NCBI GenBank assembly: GCA_016214955.1
Contig: JACRMN010000027.1
Span: forward strand, 120,883 to 184,882
Length of the DNA stretch: 64,000 nt
Direction of reading: 5' to 3'
Source of the DNA: Deltaproteobacteria bacterium
Lineage (GTDB): Bacteria > Myxococcota > Myxococcia > Myxococcales > Anaeromyxobacteraceae
The notes below the pieces were generated by a model. It was given only the letters and a program-made list of their open reading frames with translations. It was not told the origin of the DNA and searched no databases. The stretch's first letter is position 1; every line of letters starts with the position of its first letter. Shown one piece after another: positions 41,386 through 50,983 of this stretch. A program made the position numbers and the translations under genes.

Positions 41386-43241
41386 CCGCGCGCGCGCTCC
41401 GCCTGGCCGTGCTCCTGCTGGCCGCGGCCGCGCCGCCGGCCCGGGCGCAGCTCGGCATCGACCTCACCGACGACGATCCCAAGAAGCCGGCCGACAAGAA
41501 GTCCCGGCCGGCCGACAAGAAGGCCCCGCCCAAGGCGGCGCCCCGGCCCGCCGAGAAGCCGCCCGCTCCTCTGGTGGCCGCGCCCGCACCCGTGCCGGTT
41601 CCGCCTCCCCCGCCCGCTGCCCGGCCGCGCCCGCCGGCCTCCACCTTCGAGGCGGTGGACCTGGCGGCCAGGGGGCAGGGCAAGGCACGGCTGGACGCCG
41701 CCAAGAAGCTGCTGGCGGAGAAGGAGACCGAGACCGCGGCGCTGGCCCTCGACGCCATCCTCCGCGACCAGTCCCTGGCCGAGGTCCACGACGAGGCCCG
41801 CTTCCGCCTGGCCATCGCCCTCTCCCGCGCCGGCCTGTACCACTCGGCGCTGGGACGCTTCGACGAGGTGCTGGCGCGCGGGGCGCAGGGCTCGCGCTTC
41901 TTCCACAACTCGCTGGAGTGGATCTTCTACCTGGGCCGGCGCACCGCCAACGAGTCGGTGATCCTCTCCCGGGTCGCCCGCTTCGCCGGCGAGCCCTTCC
42001 CGCCGGGCGCCCAGGACAAGTTCCACACGCTCCTGGCCCGCTACAGCTACGAGCGCGGCCTGGCCCTCTCCGAGGCCGGCCAGCAGGGCGAGGCGCGCAA
42101 GGCCTGGGAGGAGGCCCGCAAGCTGGCCTCGCGGGTGCGCGGCGAGCCCGCGGCCCCGATGCCCGGCGCCGAGGTCGAGACCTCGAGCCCGGCCGACGGA
42201 AACCTCCCGGCGCGGGCCCGGTTCATCGAGGGGCTGGTGCGCTATGCCGAGGGAGATTCGCAGGGCGCGGTGGAGGCCTTCAAGGAGGTGGTGCGCCTCA
42301 CCAACCCGCGGCGCGCGCGCGTGCCCGACCCCGCCATCCGCGACCTGGCCTTCGCGCAGCTGGGCCGCATCCACTACGAGTACAAGCAGAACCGGTACGC
42401 CATCTTCTACTACCAGCGCATGACCTGGGGCGGCTCGGGCTGGCTCGAGGGGCTCTGGGAGTCGAGCTACGCCTGGTACCGCATCGGCGACTACGAGAAG
42501 GCCCTCGGCAACCTCATCACCCTGCACTCGCCCTACTTCGAGGACGAGTACTTTCCCGAGTCGCACCTCCTCAAGGCCATCATCTACTACGAGAACTGCC
42601 GCTACCCGGAGGCCCGCTCCATCCTCGAGGACTTCAGCGCCTCCTACGAGCCGGTCTTCGCCGAGCTCGACCGGCTCACCGGCCGCGGCGCCCCGGCGGA
42701 GCTCTACGAGCTCATCGAGCGGGTGCAGAAGGGGCAGGTCCCGGCCGGCCCGGCCATGCGCAAGGTCCTCAAGGCGGCCTTCACCGACCGCAACATCGAG
42801 CGGCTCGACGTCTCCGTCCGGGAGGTCGAGGCCGAGATCGAGCAGAAGCTGCCGCGGACCCGCGAGGCCTTCCGCGGCTCGCCGCTGGCCCAGGAGCTTC
42901 GCCGGCAGCTGGAGGCCGAGCGCAGGCGGCTGGTGACCGAGGCCAGTGCCCGGGCCCGGCAGAAGCTGGAGTACGAGCGCGACGGGCTGCGGGAGCTGCT
43001 GCAGCAGGCGCTGCGCATCAAGATCGAGGTGTCGCGGCAGGAGCGCGAGACCCTGGAGGCCTCGCTGGGGAGCGGCGGCAAGGACGTGGCGCTGCGCCCC
43101 TACCGCTTCTCGGCGGCGGTCTCCGACGAGCACCTGTACTGGCCGTACCAGGGCGAGTTCTGGCGAGACGAGCTCGGCACCTACGCCTACACCCTGACCA
43201 GGGGTTGCCGCGAGCGTTCGCCCGCCGGCGGCTCCAGGTAG
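41382..43241 (+). CDS. gltC: Periplasmic TPR gliding protein GltC
   Basis: A 619-residue protein. Its signal peptide is cleaved near ARAQ; a GIDLT motif and a Lys/Pro/Ala-rich linker follow (about 25-90). TPR-like helical pairs come next (RFRLAIALSRAGLYHSALGR, AQLGRIHYEYKQNRYAIFYY, WYRIGDYEKALGNLITL). A coiled-coil-like stretch rich in Glu/Arg lies at about 485-560, then a conserved-looking C-terminal block (YWPYQGEFWRDELGTYAYTL). GltC is a periplasmic component linked to the outer-membrane barrels in M. xanthus. Order gltB-gltA-gltC matches that species. Confidence 0.8.
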   Translation: MTARALRLAVLLLAAAAPPARAQLGIDLTDDDPKKPADKKSRPADKKAPPKAAPRPAEKPPAPLVAAPAPVPVPPPPPAARPRPPASTFEAVDLAARGQGKARLDAAKKLLAEKETETAALALDAILRDQSLAEVHDEARFRLAIALSRAGLYHSALGRFDEVLARGAQGSRFFHNSLEWIFYLGRRTANESVILSRVARFAGEPFPPGAQDKFHTLLARYSYERGLALSEAGQQGEARKAWEEARKLASRVRGEPAAPMPGAEVETSSPADGNLPARARFIEGLVRYAEGDSQGAVEAFKEVVRLTNPRRARVPDPAIRDLAFAQLGRIHYEYKQNRYAIFYYQRMTWGGSGWLEGLWESSYAWYRIGDYEKALGNLITLHSPYFEDEYFPESHLLKAIIYYENCRYPEARSILEDFSASYEPVFAELDRLTGRGAPAELYELIERVQKGQVPAGPAMRKVLKAAFTDRNIERLDVSVREVEAEIEQKLPRTREAFRGSPLAQELRRQLEAERRRLVTEASARARQKLEYERDGLRELLQQALRIKIEVSRQERETLEASLGSGGKDVALRPYRFSAAVSDEHLYWPYQGEFWRDELGTYAYTLTRGCRERSPAGGSR

Positions 43242-43261
43242 GGGCGCGGGGAGGCAGGCAC

Positions 43262-46200
43262 GTGAGGTCTCCGACGATCGCTGCGGCGGCGCTGGCCGCC
43301 CTCCTGGCCATGGCACCGGGGCGGGCGCCGGCCGCCGAGGCCAAGGCACCTCCTCCCCAGGCCGACCTGGGCAAGAAGCGCCAGAGCGCGCCAGACGCCT
43401 CGCTGGCTGGCACCCTCGAGACCCGCAAGGCGGTCCGCGAGAGCGGCCCGCGCCTGGAGTTCGAGCAGTTCCGCTTCGCGGTGGAGCTGCAGGTCTCGGG
43501 CAAGCGGCGCGAGGAGATGCGCGACCTGGGCAAGCTCATCCGGCTGGGCGGCAACGCCCAGGAGATGCCGGGCTGGCTCTTCCGGCTGGCCGAGCTCCAC
43601 TGGGAGGAGGCGCAGTACTTCTTCTTCGAGGCCAACAGGCGCGACGACCAGATCGCGGCGCTGGGCGCCCGGCCCGACCCGCGGGTTGTGGAGGGGCTGC
43701 GCGCCGAGAAGCGCGACCTGGAGGCCCAGTCGCAGCAGCAGCAGGACGAGGCCATCGGCCTCTACCGCGACATCCTCAAGCGCTGGCCCGGCTACCCGCG
43801 CCTCGACGAGGTGGTCTTCTTCCTGGGCGAGAACCTGTGGAAGCGGCAGCAGCGCGAGGACGCCCTCAAGGCCTACAAGCTGCTCATCACCCGCTTCGAG
43901 AAGTCTCGCTACGTCCCCGACGCCTGGATGGCCTTCGGCGAGTTCTACTTCGACTCGGCCGAGAAGGGGGCCCGCAACGAGAACCTGAAGAAGGCGCTGG
44001 AGAGCTACAAGCGGGCGGCGGCCCACGCCGAGAGCTCCATCTACGGCTACGCCCTCTACAAGCAGGGCTGGGTCCACTACAACCTCGGCGAGTGGACCGC
44101 GGCGCTGGACCTGTTCCGCGGCGTCATCCTCTTCGGCGAGCTGCCCACCAGCACCATCGCGCCGGAGAAGAAGATCGCCCTGGTGCGCGAGGCCAAGAGG
44201 GACTACGTCCGCACCTACAGCCACGTCGGCGCCGCCGAGGCCGCCCAGGAGGACTTCAAGCGGGTGGGCGGCGACGGCTGGCGCGAGATGCTGCGCAGCC
44301 TGGCCGGCCTCTACTACGAGGAGGGCAAGGACCGGGAGGCCATCCTGGTCTACCACCAGCTCATCCAGCTCGACCCGGTCGGCGCCGAGGCGCCGCTCTT
44401 CCAGTCGCGCATCGTCACCAGCGCCGGCCGCATGGGGCGCAAGGACCTGGCGGTGCAGCAGGCCCATCGCTTCGTGAAGATGGTGCGGGAGATCGAGGCC
44501 TCGGGGGCCGCCCGCGACGAGAAGGGCAAGAAGGCGCTGGCCGACGCCCGGGCCGACGCCGAGAACACCCTGCGAACCCTGGCGGTCAGCTACCACAACG
44601 AGTACCGCAAGACGCGCGACGAGCCGGTGGCCCGGCTGGCGGCCGAGGTCTACGGCGCCTACCTCGACGTCTTCCCCCAGACGCCGCAGCTCTACACCAT
44701 GCGGTTCTTCCACGCCGAGCTGCTCTTCGCCCTGGAGCGCTACCAGGAGGCCGGCGACGAGTACGCGCGGGTGGCGCGCATGGACGCCGAGCGCATGGCC
44801 CAGCGCCCGCCCCAGCCCGGGAAGTACTTCGCCGAGTCGCTGGAGGGCGCCGTTCACTCCTACGACTTCGTCTCCAGGAAGTCGGAGGGGCAGGCCCGGG
44901 CGCGCAGCGGCGACGCCCGCCAGCGCCAGCCCATCGCCAAGGTGAGGCAGCAGCTCCTCGACGCCTGCGAGGCCTACCTCAAGTGGCAGCCGGCGGGACA
45001 GAAGCGGGTGGAGATCGCCTACAAGGCCGCCGACGTCTACTACCGCCACAACCACTTCCCCGAGGCGGTGCGGCTCTTCGCCGACATCGCCCAGAACCAC
45101 CCGCGCCACGAGGTGGCCGCCTACGCCGCCAACCTGGTGCTCGACAGCCACAACCTCCAGGGCGACTGGCGCGGCATGTCGAGCTGGGCGCAGCGGTTCT
45201 ACCGGGAGGACGAGCTGCTCCGGGCCCACCCCGCGCTGCGCGAGGACCTGGCCCGGGTCATCGAGCAGAGCGGCTTCAAGGTGGTGGAGGAGCTGGAGCG
45301 CGAGAAGCGCTACGGCGCCGCCGCCGACGCCTACCTGGGCTTCGTGCGCGAGTGGCCGGCCTCCAAGCTGGCGCCCACCGCCCTCTTCAACGCCTCGGTG
45401 GATCTCTCGAAGGCCGGCCAGCCCGAGCGGGCTCTCGAGGTCCGCGACCGGCTCATGAAGGCCTACCCCAACGACCCGCTGGCGGCCAAGGTGGTCTTCG
45501 CCAACGCCCAGGACTACGAGGCCGCCGGCGACTTCGAGAAGGCTGCCGACGCCTCGGAGCGCTACTTCGCCGAGTGGCGCCGGCAGCAGGCCCCGGCGGC
45601 ACCGCCGCCTCGCAAGGGCAAGGCGGCCCGGGCGCCGCCGCCGCGCCGCGAGGCGGCCGGCCCCTACGAGGAGCAGAAGGCCCAGGACGCCCTCTACAAC
45701 GCCGGGGTCTTCCGCGAGGGGCTCTCCCAGTACAAGAAGGCCGAGGCCGACCGGACCCTCTTCGTCGAGACATGGCCCCGGGCCCCGGAGACGCCCAGAG
45801 TGTTCCTCTCGGTGGCCGACCTGCACGCCAAGTCGGGCAACCGCACCGCCGAGGTGAAGCAGCTCGAGGAGTACCAGCGGCGCTGGGCCGGGACGCCGGA
45901 GGAGTGGCTCGGCATCCAGGCCCGCATCGCCAGGGCCTGGGAGAAGGCGGGCAACCGCGACGCGGCCCGCAAGGCGCGCAGCCAGGCGCTGGCCTACTAC
46001 CGGCAGAAGGGGCTCACGCCCGGAGGCGCCGGCGACCGCGGCCTCACCGCCGTGGCCGAGGGCATGCTCATCGAGCTGGAGCCGGCCTTCGCCTCCTGGG
46101 ACCGGATCACGCTGGACGTGAAGCCCAAGCACCTCAAGGCGCAGCTGGAGGTGAAGGGCAAGAAGCTGCTGGAGCTGGAGCGGCAGTACGGGGCGGTGGT

Positions 46201-46705
46201 GCAGCTCAAGCAGGCCGAGCCGGCCGTCTGCGCCCTGACCCGCATCGGCACGCTCTACGAGCGCATGGCCCGCACCCTCGTCGAGGCTCCGGTGCCCAAG
46301 GAGCTGCGCGGCCAGAAGGAGTTCGTCCAGGAGTACAAGGCCCAGCTCGCCGCCTTTGCAGAGGCACCGCAGCAGAAGGCGGTGGAGGGGATGGAGATCG
46401 CCGTCGCCAAGTCGCGCGAGCTCGGCGTGCGCAACGAGTGCTCCCGCGAGGCCGAGGCAGCGCTGGCGCGCGCCAAGCCCGACAAGTACGGCCCGGTGCT
46501 GGAGAAGGTTCCGGAGCCGGCGGGGCCCGCGCCTCGCGAGCGCGTCCTGGGCTACGGACTGCTGGGCTCGCTGAAGAGCTGGGATGCGGCGCGCCGCCCC
46601 GCGGAGGGCACGGTGCCGTCGCGAGCCGCGCCCGCCGCCGCCCGGCCCGACCTGCCGCCCGTGGCCCAGCCCGGCGAGCCCGACGACGAGGATCTGCCCA
46701 AATGA
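43262..46705 (+). CDS. gltD: Large periplasmic TPR gliding protein GltD (AgmU)
   Basis: An 1147-residue protein starting at GTG 43262, with a signal peptide (residues 1-24, PGRAPAAEA). Most of the rest is TPR or TPR-like repeats (for example DEVVFFLGENLWKRQQREDA, YALYKQGWVHYNLGEWTAAL and MRFFHAELLFALERYQEAGD). A Pro/Lys/Arg-rich linker interrupts the repeats near 780-800. AgmU/GltD in M. xanthus is a large periplasmic TPR protein that decorates the helical gliding track. The stop overlaps the gltE ATG (ATGA). Confidence 0.85.
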   Translation: MRSPTIAAAALAALLAMAPGRAPAAEAKAPPPQADLGKKRQSAPDASLAGTLETRKAVRESGPRLEFEQFRFAVELQVSGKRREEMRDLGKLIRLGGNAQEMPGWLFRLAELHWEEAQYFFFEANRRDDQIAALGARPDPRVVEGLRAEKRDLEAQSQQQQDEAIGLYRDILKRWPGYPRLDEVVFFLGENLWKRQQREDALKAYKLLITRFEKSRYVPDAWMAFGEFYFDSAEKGARNENLKKALESYKRAAAHAESSIYGYALYKQGWVHYNLGEWTAALDLFRGVILFGELPTSTIAPEKKIALVREAKRDYVRTYSHVGAAEAAQEDFKRVGGDGWREMLRSLAGLYYEEGKDREAILVYHQLIQLDPVGAEAPLFQSRIVTSAGRMGRKDLAVQQAHRFVKMVREIEASGAARDEKGKKALADARADAENTLRTLAVSYHNEYRKTRDEPVARLAAEVYGAYLDVFPQTPQLYTMRFFHAELLFALERYQEAGDEYARVARMDAERMAQRPPQPGKYFAESLEGAVHSYDFVSRKSEGQARARSGDARQRQPIAKVRQQLLDACEAYLKWQPAGQKRVEIAYKAADVYYRHNHFPEAVRLFADIAQNHPRHEVAAYAANLVLDSHNLQGDWRGMSSWAQRFYREDELLRAHPALREDLARVIEQSGFKVVEELEREKRYGAAADAYLGFVREWPASKLAPTALFNASVDLSKAGQPERALEVRDRLMKAYPNDPLAAKVVFANAQDYEAAGDFEKAADASERYFAEWRRQQAPAAPPPRKGKAARAPPPRREAAGPYEEQKAQDALYNAGVFREGLSQYKKAEADRTLFVETWPRAPETPRVFLSVADLHAKSGNRTAEVKQLEEYQRRWAGTPEEWLGIQARIARAWEKAGNRDAARKARSQALAYYRQKGLTPGGAGDRGLTAVAEGMLIELEPAFASWDRITLDVKPKHLKAQLEVKGKKLLELERQYGAVVQLKQAEPAVCALTRIGTLYERMARTLVEAPVPKELRGQKEFVQEYKAQLAAFAEAPQQKAVEGMEIAVAKSRELGVRNECSREAEAALARAKPDKYGPVLEKVPEPAGPAPRERVLGYGLLGSLKSWDAARRPAEGTVPSRAAPAAARPDLPPVAQPGEPDDEDLPK

Positions 46706-47961
46706 GCCCCCCCCGCTCCGCGGCCTTGCTCCTCGCGGCCCTGGCCGGCTGCGCCAGCGGCGGCGCCGCCGCTCCTCCGGCCACCGCGGCCCGCAGCGCC
46801 TCCGGCACCGCCGTCCCGCTGCCGCCGCCGCCCCGCGCCGCGACGGCCCCTGCCGCAGGCCCCTCCGAGCGCGGCCGCCGCCTCTTCGACGAGGCCCTGG
46901 CCGCCGCCGAGGAGCAGAAGAAGCTCCGCATCCCCACCGACTGGGACCTCCTGGCCAAGCGCTGGCGCGCCGCCGCCGAGGAGGGCGACCTGCCCGAGTC
47001 CTGGTTCAACCTGGGCGTGTGCCTCGACAGGCTGGGCCGGCGCGCCGAGGCCGCCGCCGCTTACCGGCGGGCGCTGGCGCTGCAGCCGGCCTTCGGCGAG
47101 GCGGCTGGCAACCTGGCGCTCACCGCCGAGCCGGACGAGCCGCGCGCCGCCACCGCCTACTGGACCGACCACCTGCGCCGCTTCCCCGACGACGCCGTGG
47201 GGCGCGCCCGCCTGGCGCAGCTGGCGGAGCGCGCCGGCCGGGCCGACGAGGCCTGGCGCCTGGCACGCGAGGCGCTGCAGCGCGACCCCACCTCCACGGC
47301 GGCCCTCAAGGCCATGGTGCGGGTGGCCCTGGCGCGCAAGAACCACGACCTGGCCCACCTGCTGGCGCTGCGGGCCCAGAAGCTGGAGCCGGGCGACCCG
47401 GAGATCGCCACCGCCATCGGCCGCATCCTGCTGGCCCAGGGTGACGAGGCCGCCGCCGCCGCCCAGTGGCAGCGGGCGGTGGAGCTGCGCCCCGACTACG
47501 GCCCGGCGCGCGCCGAGCTCCTGAAGCTGGCGCTCTCGAAGCAGCACTGGGCCGGCGTCGCCGAACAGGCCCGGGCGCTCCTCAAGCTCGACCCCGGCCA
47601 GGCCCGCGCCGAGCTGGCCCTGGGCGTGGCCCAGCGCTACCTGGGCGAGCCGCAGAAGGCCGCCGCCTCCTACGACGCGGCCGAGCGCAGCGCCGGCGGG
47701 CGCCTCCCCGAGGTGCACCTGGCGCGCGGCGTGCTGCTGGCGCGGGTGGAGGAGAAGTGCGAGCCGGCGCTGGCGGAGCTCCGGCGCTACGCGGCCGCGG
47801 CCGGTCCGGCGGCCCTGGCCGACGGCGGCGTGGCCAGGCTGGAGCGGGAGTGCGTGCAGATGCTGGCGGCCGGTCGGGCCGCCGAGGAGGAGGCGCGGCG
47901 CATGAAGCAGGAGGCGGCGCGCCCGGGCGCCGACACCGGTGCCAAGAAGCCCACACCCTGA
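46702..47961 (+). CDS. gltE: TPR lipoprotein GltE (AglT)
   Basis: A 419-residue protein with a signal ending in LAGC (Cys17), an Ala/Pro linker to about 55, and TPRs through the rest (SWFNLGVCLDRLGRRAEAAA, ARLAQLAERAGRADEAWRLA, IGRILLAQGDEAAAAAQWQR). In M. xanthus AglT/GltE is an envelope TPR lipoprotein required for adventurous gliding. It is translationally coupled to gltD. A hairpin and a -10-like box follow before gltF. Confidence 0.83.
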   Translation: MSPPRSAALLLAALAGCASGGAAAPPATAARSASGTAVPLPPPPRAATAPAAGPSERGRRLFDEALAAAEEQKKLRIPTDWDLLAKRWRAAAEEGDLPESWFNLGVCLDRLGRRAEAAAAYRRALALQPAFGEAAGNLALTAEPDEPRAATAYWTDHLRRFPDDAVGRARLAQLAERAGRADEAWRLAREALQRDPTSTAALKAMVRVALARKNHDLAHLLALRAQKLEPGDPEIATAIGRILLAQGDEAAAAAQWQRAVELRPDYGPARAELLKLALSKQHWAGVAEQARALLKLDPGQARAELALGVAQRYLGEPQKAAASYDAAERSAGGRLPEVHLARGVLLARVEEKCEPALAELRRYAAAAGPAALADGGVARLERECVQMLAAGRAAEEEARRMKQEAARPGADTGAKKPTP

Positions 47962-47974
47962 GACCGCGAAGCTG

Positions 47975-47991
47975 CCGCGCCCGTGGCGCGG
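47975..47991 (+). other. Hairpin between gltE and gltF, followed by a -10-like box
   Basis: CCGCGCC (47975-47981) pairs with GGCGCGG (47985-47991) around CGT. TACACT at 47995-48000 could be a -10 box for gltF, but the sequence 17 bases upstream (CTGCCG) is a poor -35. Either a transcription attenuator or an internal promoter region is possible. Confidence 0.35.
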
Positions 47992-48025
47992 TGGTACACT
48001 CGCAAGACGACGGGAGGAATCGGGA

Positions 48026-48289
48026 ATGGCGCTCCGAAAGACATGGCTGCTGGCCGCCCTGCTCCTCCCCCTCGCCGCGGGGGCCCAGGAGAAGAAGGGC
48101 GAGGCGCGCGAGCGGATCGAGTACGAGAAGAAGACCGTCATCAACTTCGACGACGACACCATCCAGGGCGACCTGACCCGGCCCGACGGCGAGTACGTCG
48201 AGGCCCGCAAGAAGGTCAACCACTCCAACCTCATCAAGATCCGCGAGGAGTGGAAGGACAAGGTCAAGCAGGCCGCCGCGGAGATGTGA
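48026..48289 (+). CDS. gltF: Small secreted gliding protein GltF/CglF
   Basis: An 87-residue protein with a clear signal peptide (WLLAALLLPLAAGAQ). The remaining 66 residues are highly charged (INFDDDTIQGDLTRPDGEYV, then ARKKVNHSNLIKIREEWKDK). The ribosome site GGAGGA at 48014-48019 supports ATG 48026. In M. xanthus a small protein called CglF/GltF lies in the same place, between gltE and gltG; the call rests on order and size. gltG starts 3 bases after its stop. Confidence 0.75.
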   Translation: MALRKTWLLAALLLPLAAGAQEKKGEARERIEYEKKTVINFDDDTIQGDLTRPDGEYVEARKKVNHSNLIKIREEWKDKVKQAAAEM

Positions 48290-48292
48290 CGG

Positions 48293-50287
48293 ATGGCCGC
48301 TCCCTTCACGCTCCGGGTCTTCCGCGGCGACCGCCTGCTGCGGGCCGAGGAGTTCACCCGCGACCTGGTGAAGATCGGCAAGCTGGCCTCGGCCCACCTG
48401 GTGCTCGACGACGAGCAGGTGGCCCGCATCCACGCCGTCATCGAGGTGGCCCAGGACGGCCGCATGTCGATCATCGACATGGGCAGCACCTGGGGCACGC
48501 TGGTGAACGGCAGGCGCATCACCAAGGGGCCGCTGCAGGGCGGCGACCAGATCGCCATCGGCGGCCTGCGCATCGAGGTGGTGGCCGAGGCCCCCGCGGC
48601 CGCGCCGCGCCCGGAGATGCGCACCGCCCCTGCGCCGGAGGCCGTGCGGCCCGCCGCTCAGGCCCCGTTGGCCGCGGCCCCTGCCGCCGTGCCCGCGCCC
48701 GAGCTGGAGCTGGAGGAGACCACCGGCGCCGAGCAGCTGCGCGCCGCGCCGACCCCCGAGGCCGCCCAGGCGCCGGAGCCCGATCTCCCGCCCGCTCCCC
48801 GGGCCGAGCCGCCTCCGGAGGAGGAGCCCGCGCCGGCCCCCGCGCCCCGGCCTGCCGCGGCGCCCCGGCCGGTGGCCATCGCCAGCGTCGCCGACCCGGA
48901 TGGCACCGGCGTCGAGCTGCGGCTCCTCTGGGGCGACGTGCTCCTCGAGGCCTCCACCTTCGTGAAGCCGGCCAGGCCGGTGACCGTGGGCGAGGCGGCC
49001 GGCAGCGACTTCCAGGTGGAGGGCGTGGAGCTCCCGCGCCAGCCTTATCCCATCCTCCGCTTCCAGGACGGCGAGTACCGCTTCCTCTTCGCCAAGGGGA
49101 TGCACGGCGGCGTGGAGCGCGCCGGCAGGGTGACCGCGATCGGGCAGCTGGTGAAGGAGCGCCAGGCGCTGCCGGACGACGGCGGCGACGGCGCCTACGC
49201 GGTGGTCGTGCCCACCGACGGCGCGGTGCGGGCCGAGATCGGCTCCTCGCTGCGCTTCGAGGCCCGCTACCGCACGCCGCCCAAGCCGGCGGTGGTGCCC
49301 TGGTGGGAGCGGCTCGACTACCGTTACCTCAACCTCTTCCTCATCCTCTTCTTCCTCCAGTCCGGCTTCATGGTGGCCGCCGCCAACTGGCCCCAGAACG
49401 TGGACACCGTCGCCGACGACCTCTTCAAGAACCCGTCGCGGATGGCCAAGTTCATCATCCAGCCGCCCGAGCCGCAGAAGAAGCAGAACCCGGCCCTCGA
49501 CAAGCTGGCCCAGGAGCTCAAGGGACAGGAGCCGGGCGAGATGGCCGAGAAGCACAAGGGAACCGAGGGGCAGATGGGAAAGAAGGACGCCCCCAAGACC
49601 ACCGGCCGCTCCGCCCCCAAGGCCATCGACCCCAACGCCAAGGAGCTGGTGAAGAACTCCGGGCTGCTGGCGGTGCTGGGGCGCGGCAAGGGCGCCTCCG
49701 GCGGGCTCTCCACCATCTTCGGGCAGGGCGGCCTGGGCGGCGATCTCAAGGGCGCCGTGGGCAACATGTTCGGCCCGGTGGTGGGCGACAGCCAGGGCAT
49801 CGGCGGCCTGGGCATCAAGGGCACCGGCACCGGTGGCGGCGGCCAGGGCGAGACCATCGGCATCGGCGCGGTGGGCACCAAGGGGCGAGGCGGCGGGCTC
49901 GGCGGCTACGGCTCGGGGGTGGGCGGCCTGGGTCGCAAGTCGGACCGCGACGTGGCCATCGACACCACCAACGTGAAGATCCTGGGGGCCATCGACCCCG
50001 AGCTCATCCGCAAGGTCATCCGCGAGAACGCCAGCCAGGTCCGCTACTGCTACGAGCAGGAGCTGACCCTCAACCCCAAGCTGGAGGGCAAGGTCGCCGT
50101 CCAGTGGCAGATCGACGCCGACGGCCGGGCCTCGGGCTGCGTGGTGCACAGCGACACCACGCTCCTCAACGACAAGGTGCAGCGCTGCATCATGTCGCGC
50201 ATCGTGACCTGGCAGTTCCCCAAGCCCAAGGGCGGGGGCATTGCCATCGTGAAGTACCCCTGGATCCTCCGCACCTCGGGTGGGTGA
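48293..50287 (+). CDS. gltG: Envelope-spanning gliding protein GltG (FHA domain, TonB-like C-terminus)
   Basis: A 664-residue protein. The cytoplasmic N-terminus has an FHA domain (about 26-92, VKIGKLASAHLVLDDEQVAR and MGSTWGTLVNG). A Pro/Ala linker follows, then a second folded region (about 200-340, with a partly FHA-like strand pattern). One TM spans about 343-363. A Lys-rich and then Gly-rich periplasmic stretch leads to a C-terminal domain (about 555-664, VIRENASQVRYCYEQELTLN to PWIL) of the AgmX/PglI tail type, which resembles TonB/TolA ends. In M. xanthus GltG and GltJ are the inner-membrane proteins thought to reach the outer-membrane module, driven by the AglRQS motor. Confidence 0.88.
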   Translation: MAAPFTLRVFRGDRLLRAEEFTRDLVKIGKLASAHLVLDDEQVARIHAVIEVAQDGRMSIIDMGSTWGTLVNGRRITKGPLQGGDQIAIGGLRIEVVAEAPAAAPRPEMRTAPAPEAVRPAAQAPLAAAPAAVPAPELELEETTGAEQLRAAPTPEAAQAPEPDLPPAPRAEPPPEEEPAPAPAPRPAAAPRPVAIASVADPDGTGVELRLLWGDVLLEASTFVKPARPVTVGEAAGSDFQVEGVELPRQPYPILRFQDGEYRFLFAKGMHGGVERAGRVTAIGQLVKERQALPDDGGDGAYAVVVPTDGAVRAEIGSSLRFEARYRTPPKPAVVPWWERLDYRYLNLFLILFFLQSGFMVAAANWPQNVDTVADDLFKNPSRMAKFIIQPPEPQKKQNPALDKLAQELKGQEPGEMAEKHKGTEGQMGKKDAPKTTGRSAPKAIDPNAKELVKNSGLLAVLGRGKGASGGLSTIFGQGGLGGDLKGAVGNMFGPVVGDSQGIGGLGIKGTGTGGGGQGETIGIGAVGTKGRGGGLGGYGSGVGGLGRKSDRDVAIDTTNVKILGAIDPELIRKVIRENASQVRYCYEQELTLNPKLEGKVAVQWQIDADGRASGCVVHSDTTLLNDKVQRCIMSRIVTWQFPKPKGGGIAIVKYPWILRTSGG

Positions 50288-50913
50288 TGCACCCCTCTCG
50301 CCTCGCCGCCGCGCTCGCCGCGGCCCTCGTCTCGACCGCGGCCGCCGCCCAGGAGGCCGCTCCGGCCCTCCCCGAGGATCCGCGCGCCCCGCGGTTCCAG
50401 GAGATCGAGCGCGGCTTCTTCACCGGCCTGGAGGCCGGCTGGATGGGCTTCTTCCAGACGCCCACCGCCGAGCCGGCCCGCTACCCGGCGGCCGGGAAGG
50501 GAGGCGGCTTCTCCAGCGGCCTGCACCTGGCCTTCTCGGTGGGCGCCGACCTCGGCAACCGGCTCTCGCTGGCGCTGCTGGTGGTGGGCGTCAACCAGGA
50601 GGCCGGCGTCTCCTACGGCGCCTTCAGCCTGGTGGGGGGCGGGGCCGACGTGCGCTTCAACCTGGCCGGCTTCGCCGACTCGCAGCAGGTGACCCGCACC
50701 TTCCTGTACGTCCACGCCCGCGGCGCCTACTTCGTCACCGAGCCGCACGGCCTCTTCGGCAAGACCGACGTGCTGGCCGGCGGCGGCCTCGGAATCGAGT
50801 ACTTCACCCGCCTGCGGCACTTCTCGGTGGGACTGGCGGTGGACGGGATCTATGCGGTGCAGGCGAAATCGGCCGGCATCGCCGTCGCGCCCACCCTTCG
50901 CTACACCTTCTAG
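50287..50913 (+). CDS. gltH: Outer-membrane beta-barrel gliding protein GltH
   Basis: A 208-residue protein with a signal peptide (residues 1-21). The mature part is a small barrel of alternating strands (FFTGLEAGWMGFFQ, LSLALLVVGVNQEAG, ADVRFNLAGF, ALRYTF-like aromatic end). It overlaps gltG by one base (TGATG). GltH joins GltA and GltB in the outer-membrane complex of M. xanthus. From memory this position is also annotated CglE in some genomes. Confidence 0.75.
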   Translation: MHPSRLAAALAAALVSTAAAAQEAAPALPEDPRAPRFQEIERGFFTGLEAGWMGFFQTPTAEPARYPAAGKGGGFSSGLHLAFSVGADLGNRLSLALLVVGVNQEAGVSYGAFSLVGGGADVRFNLAGFADSQQVTRTFLYVHARGAYFVTEPHGLFGKTDVLAGGGLGIEYFTRLRHFSVGLAVDGIYAVQAKSAGIAVAPTLRYTF

Positions 50914-50931
50914 GCGCGTTTCTTCCGCGCC
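50913..50931 (+). other. Stem-loop at the gltH stop codon
   Basis: GGCGCG (50913-50918) with CGCGCC (50926-50931) around TTTCTTC. The first base is the last base of the gltH stop codon. Without a trailing T-tract it is more likely a processing or stability hairpin in the 70-base gap before gltI than a terminator. Confidence 0.3.
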
Positions 50932-50983
50932 ACCGGTGCCCGATCTATCCTTTCGTGCCGGCTTTCCGGGCGCTTGAGGCGCT

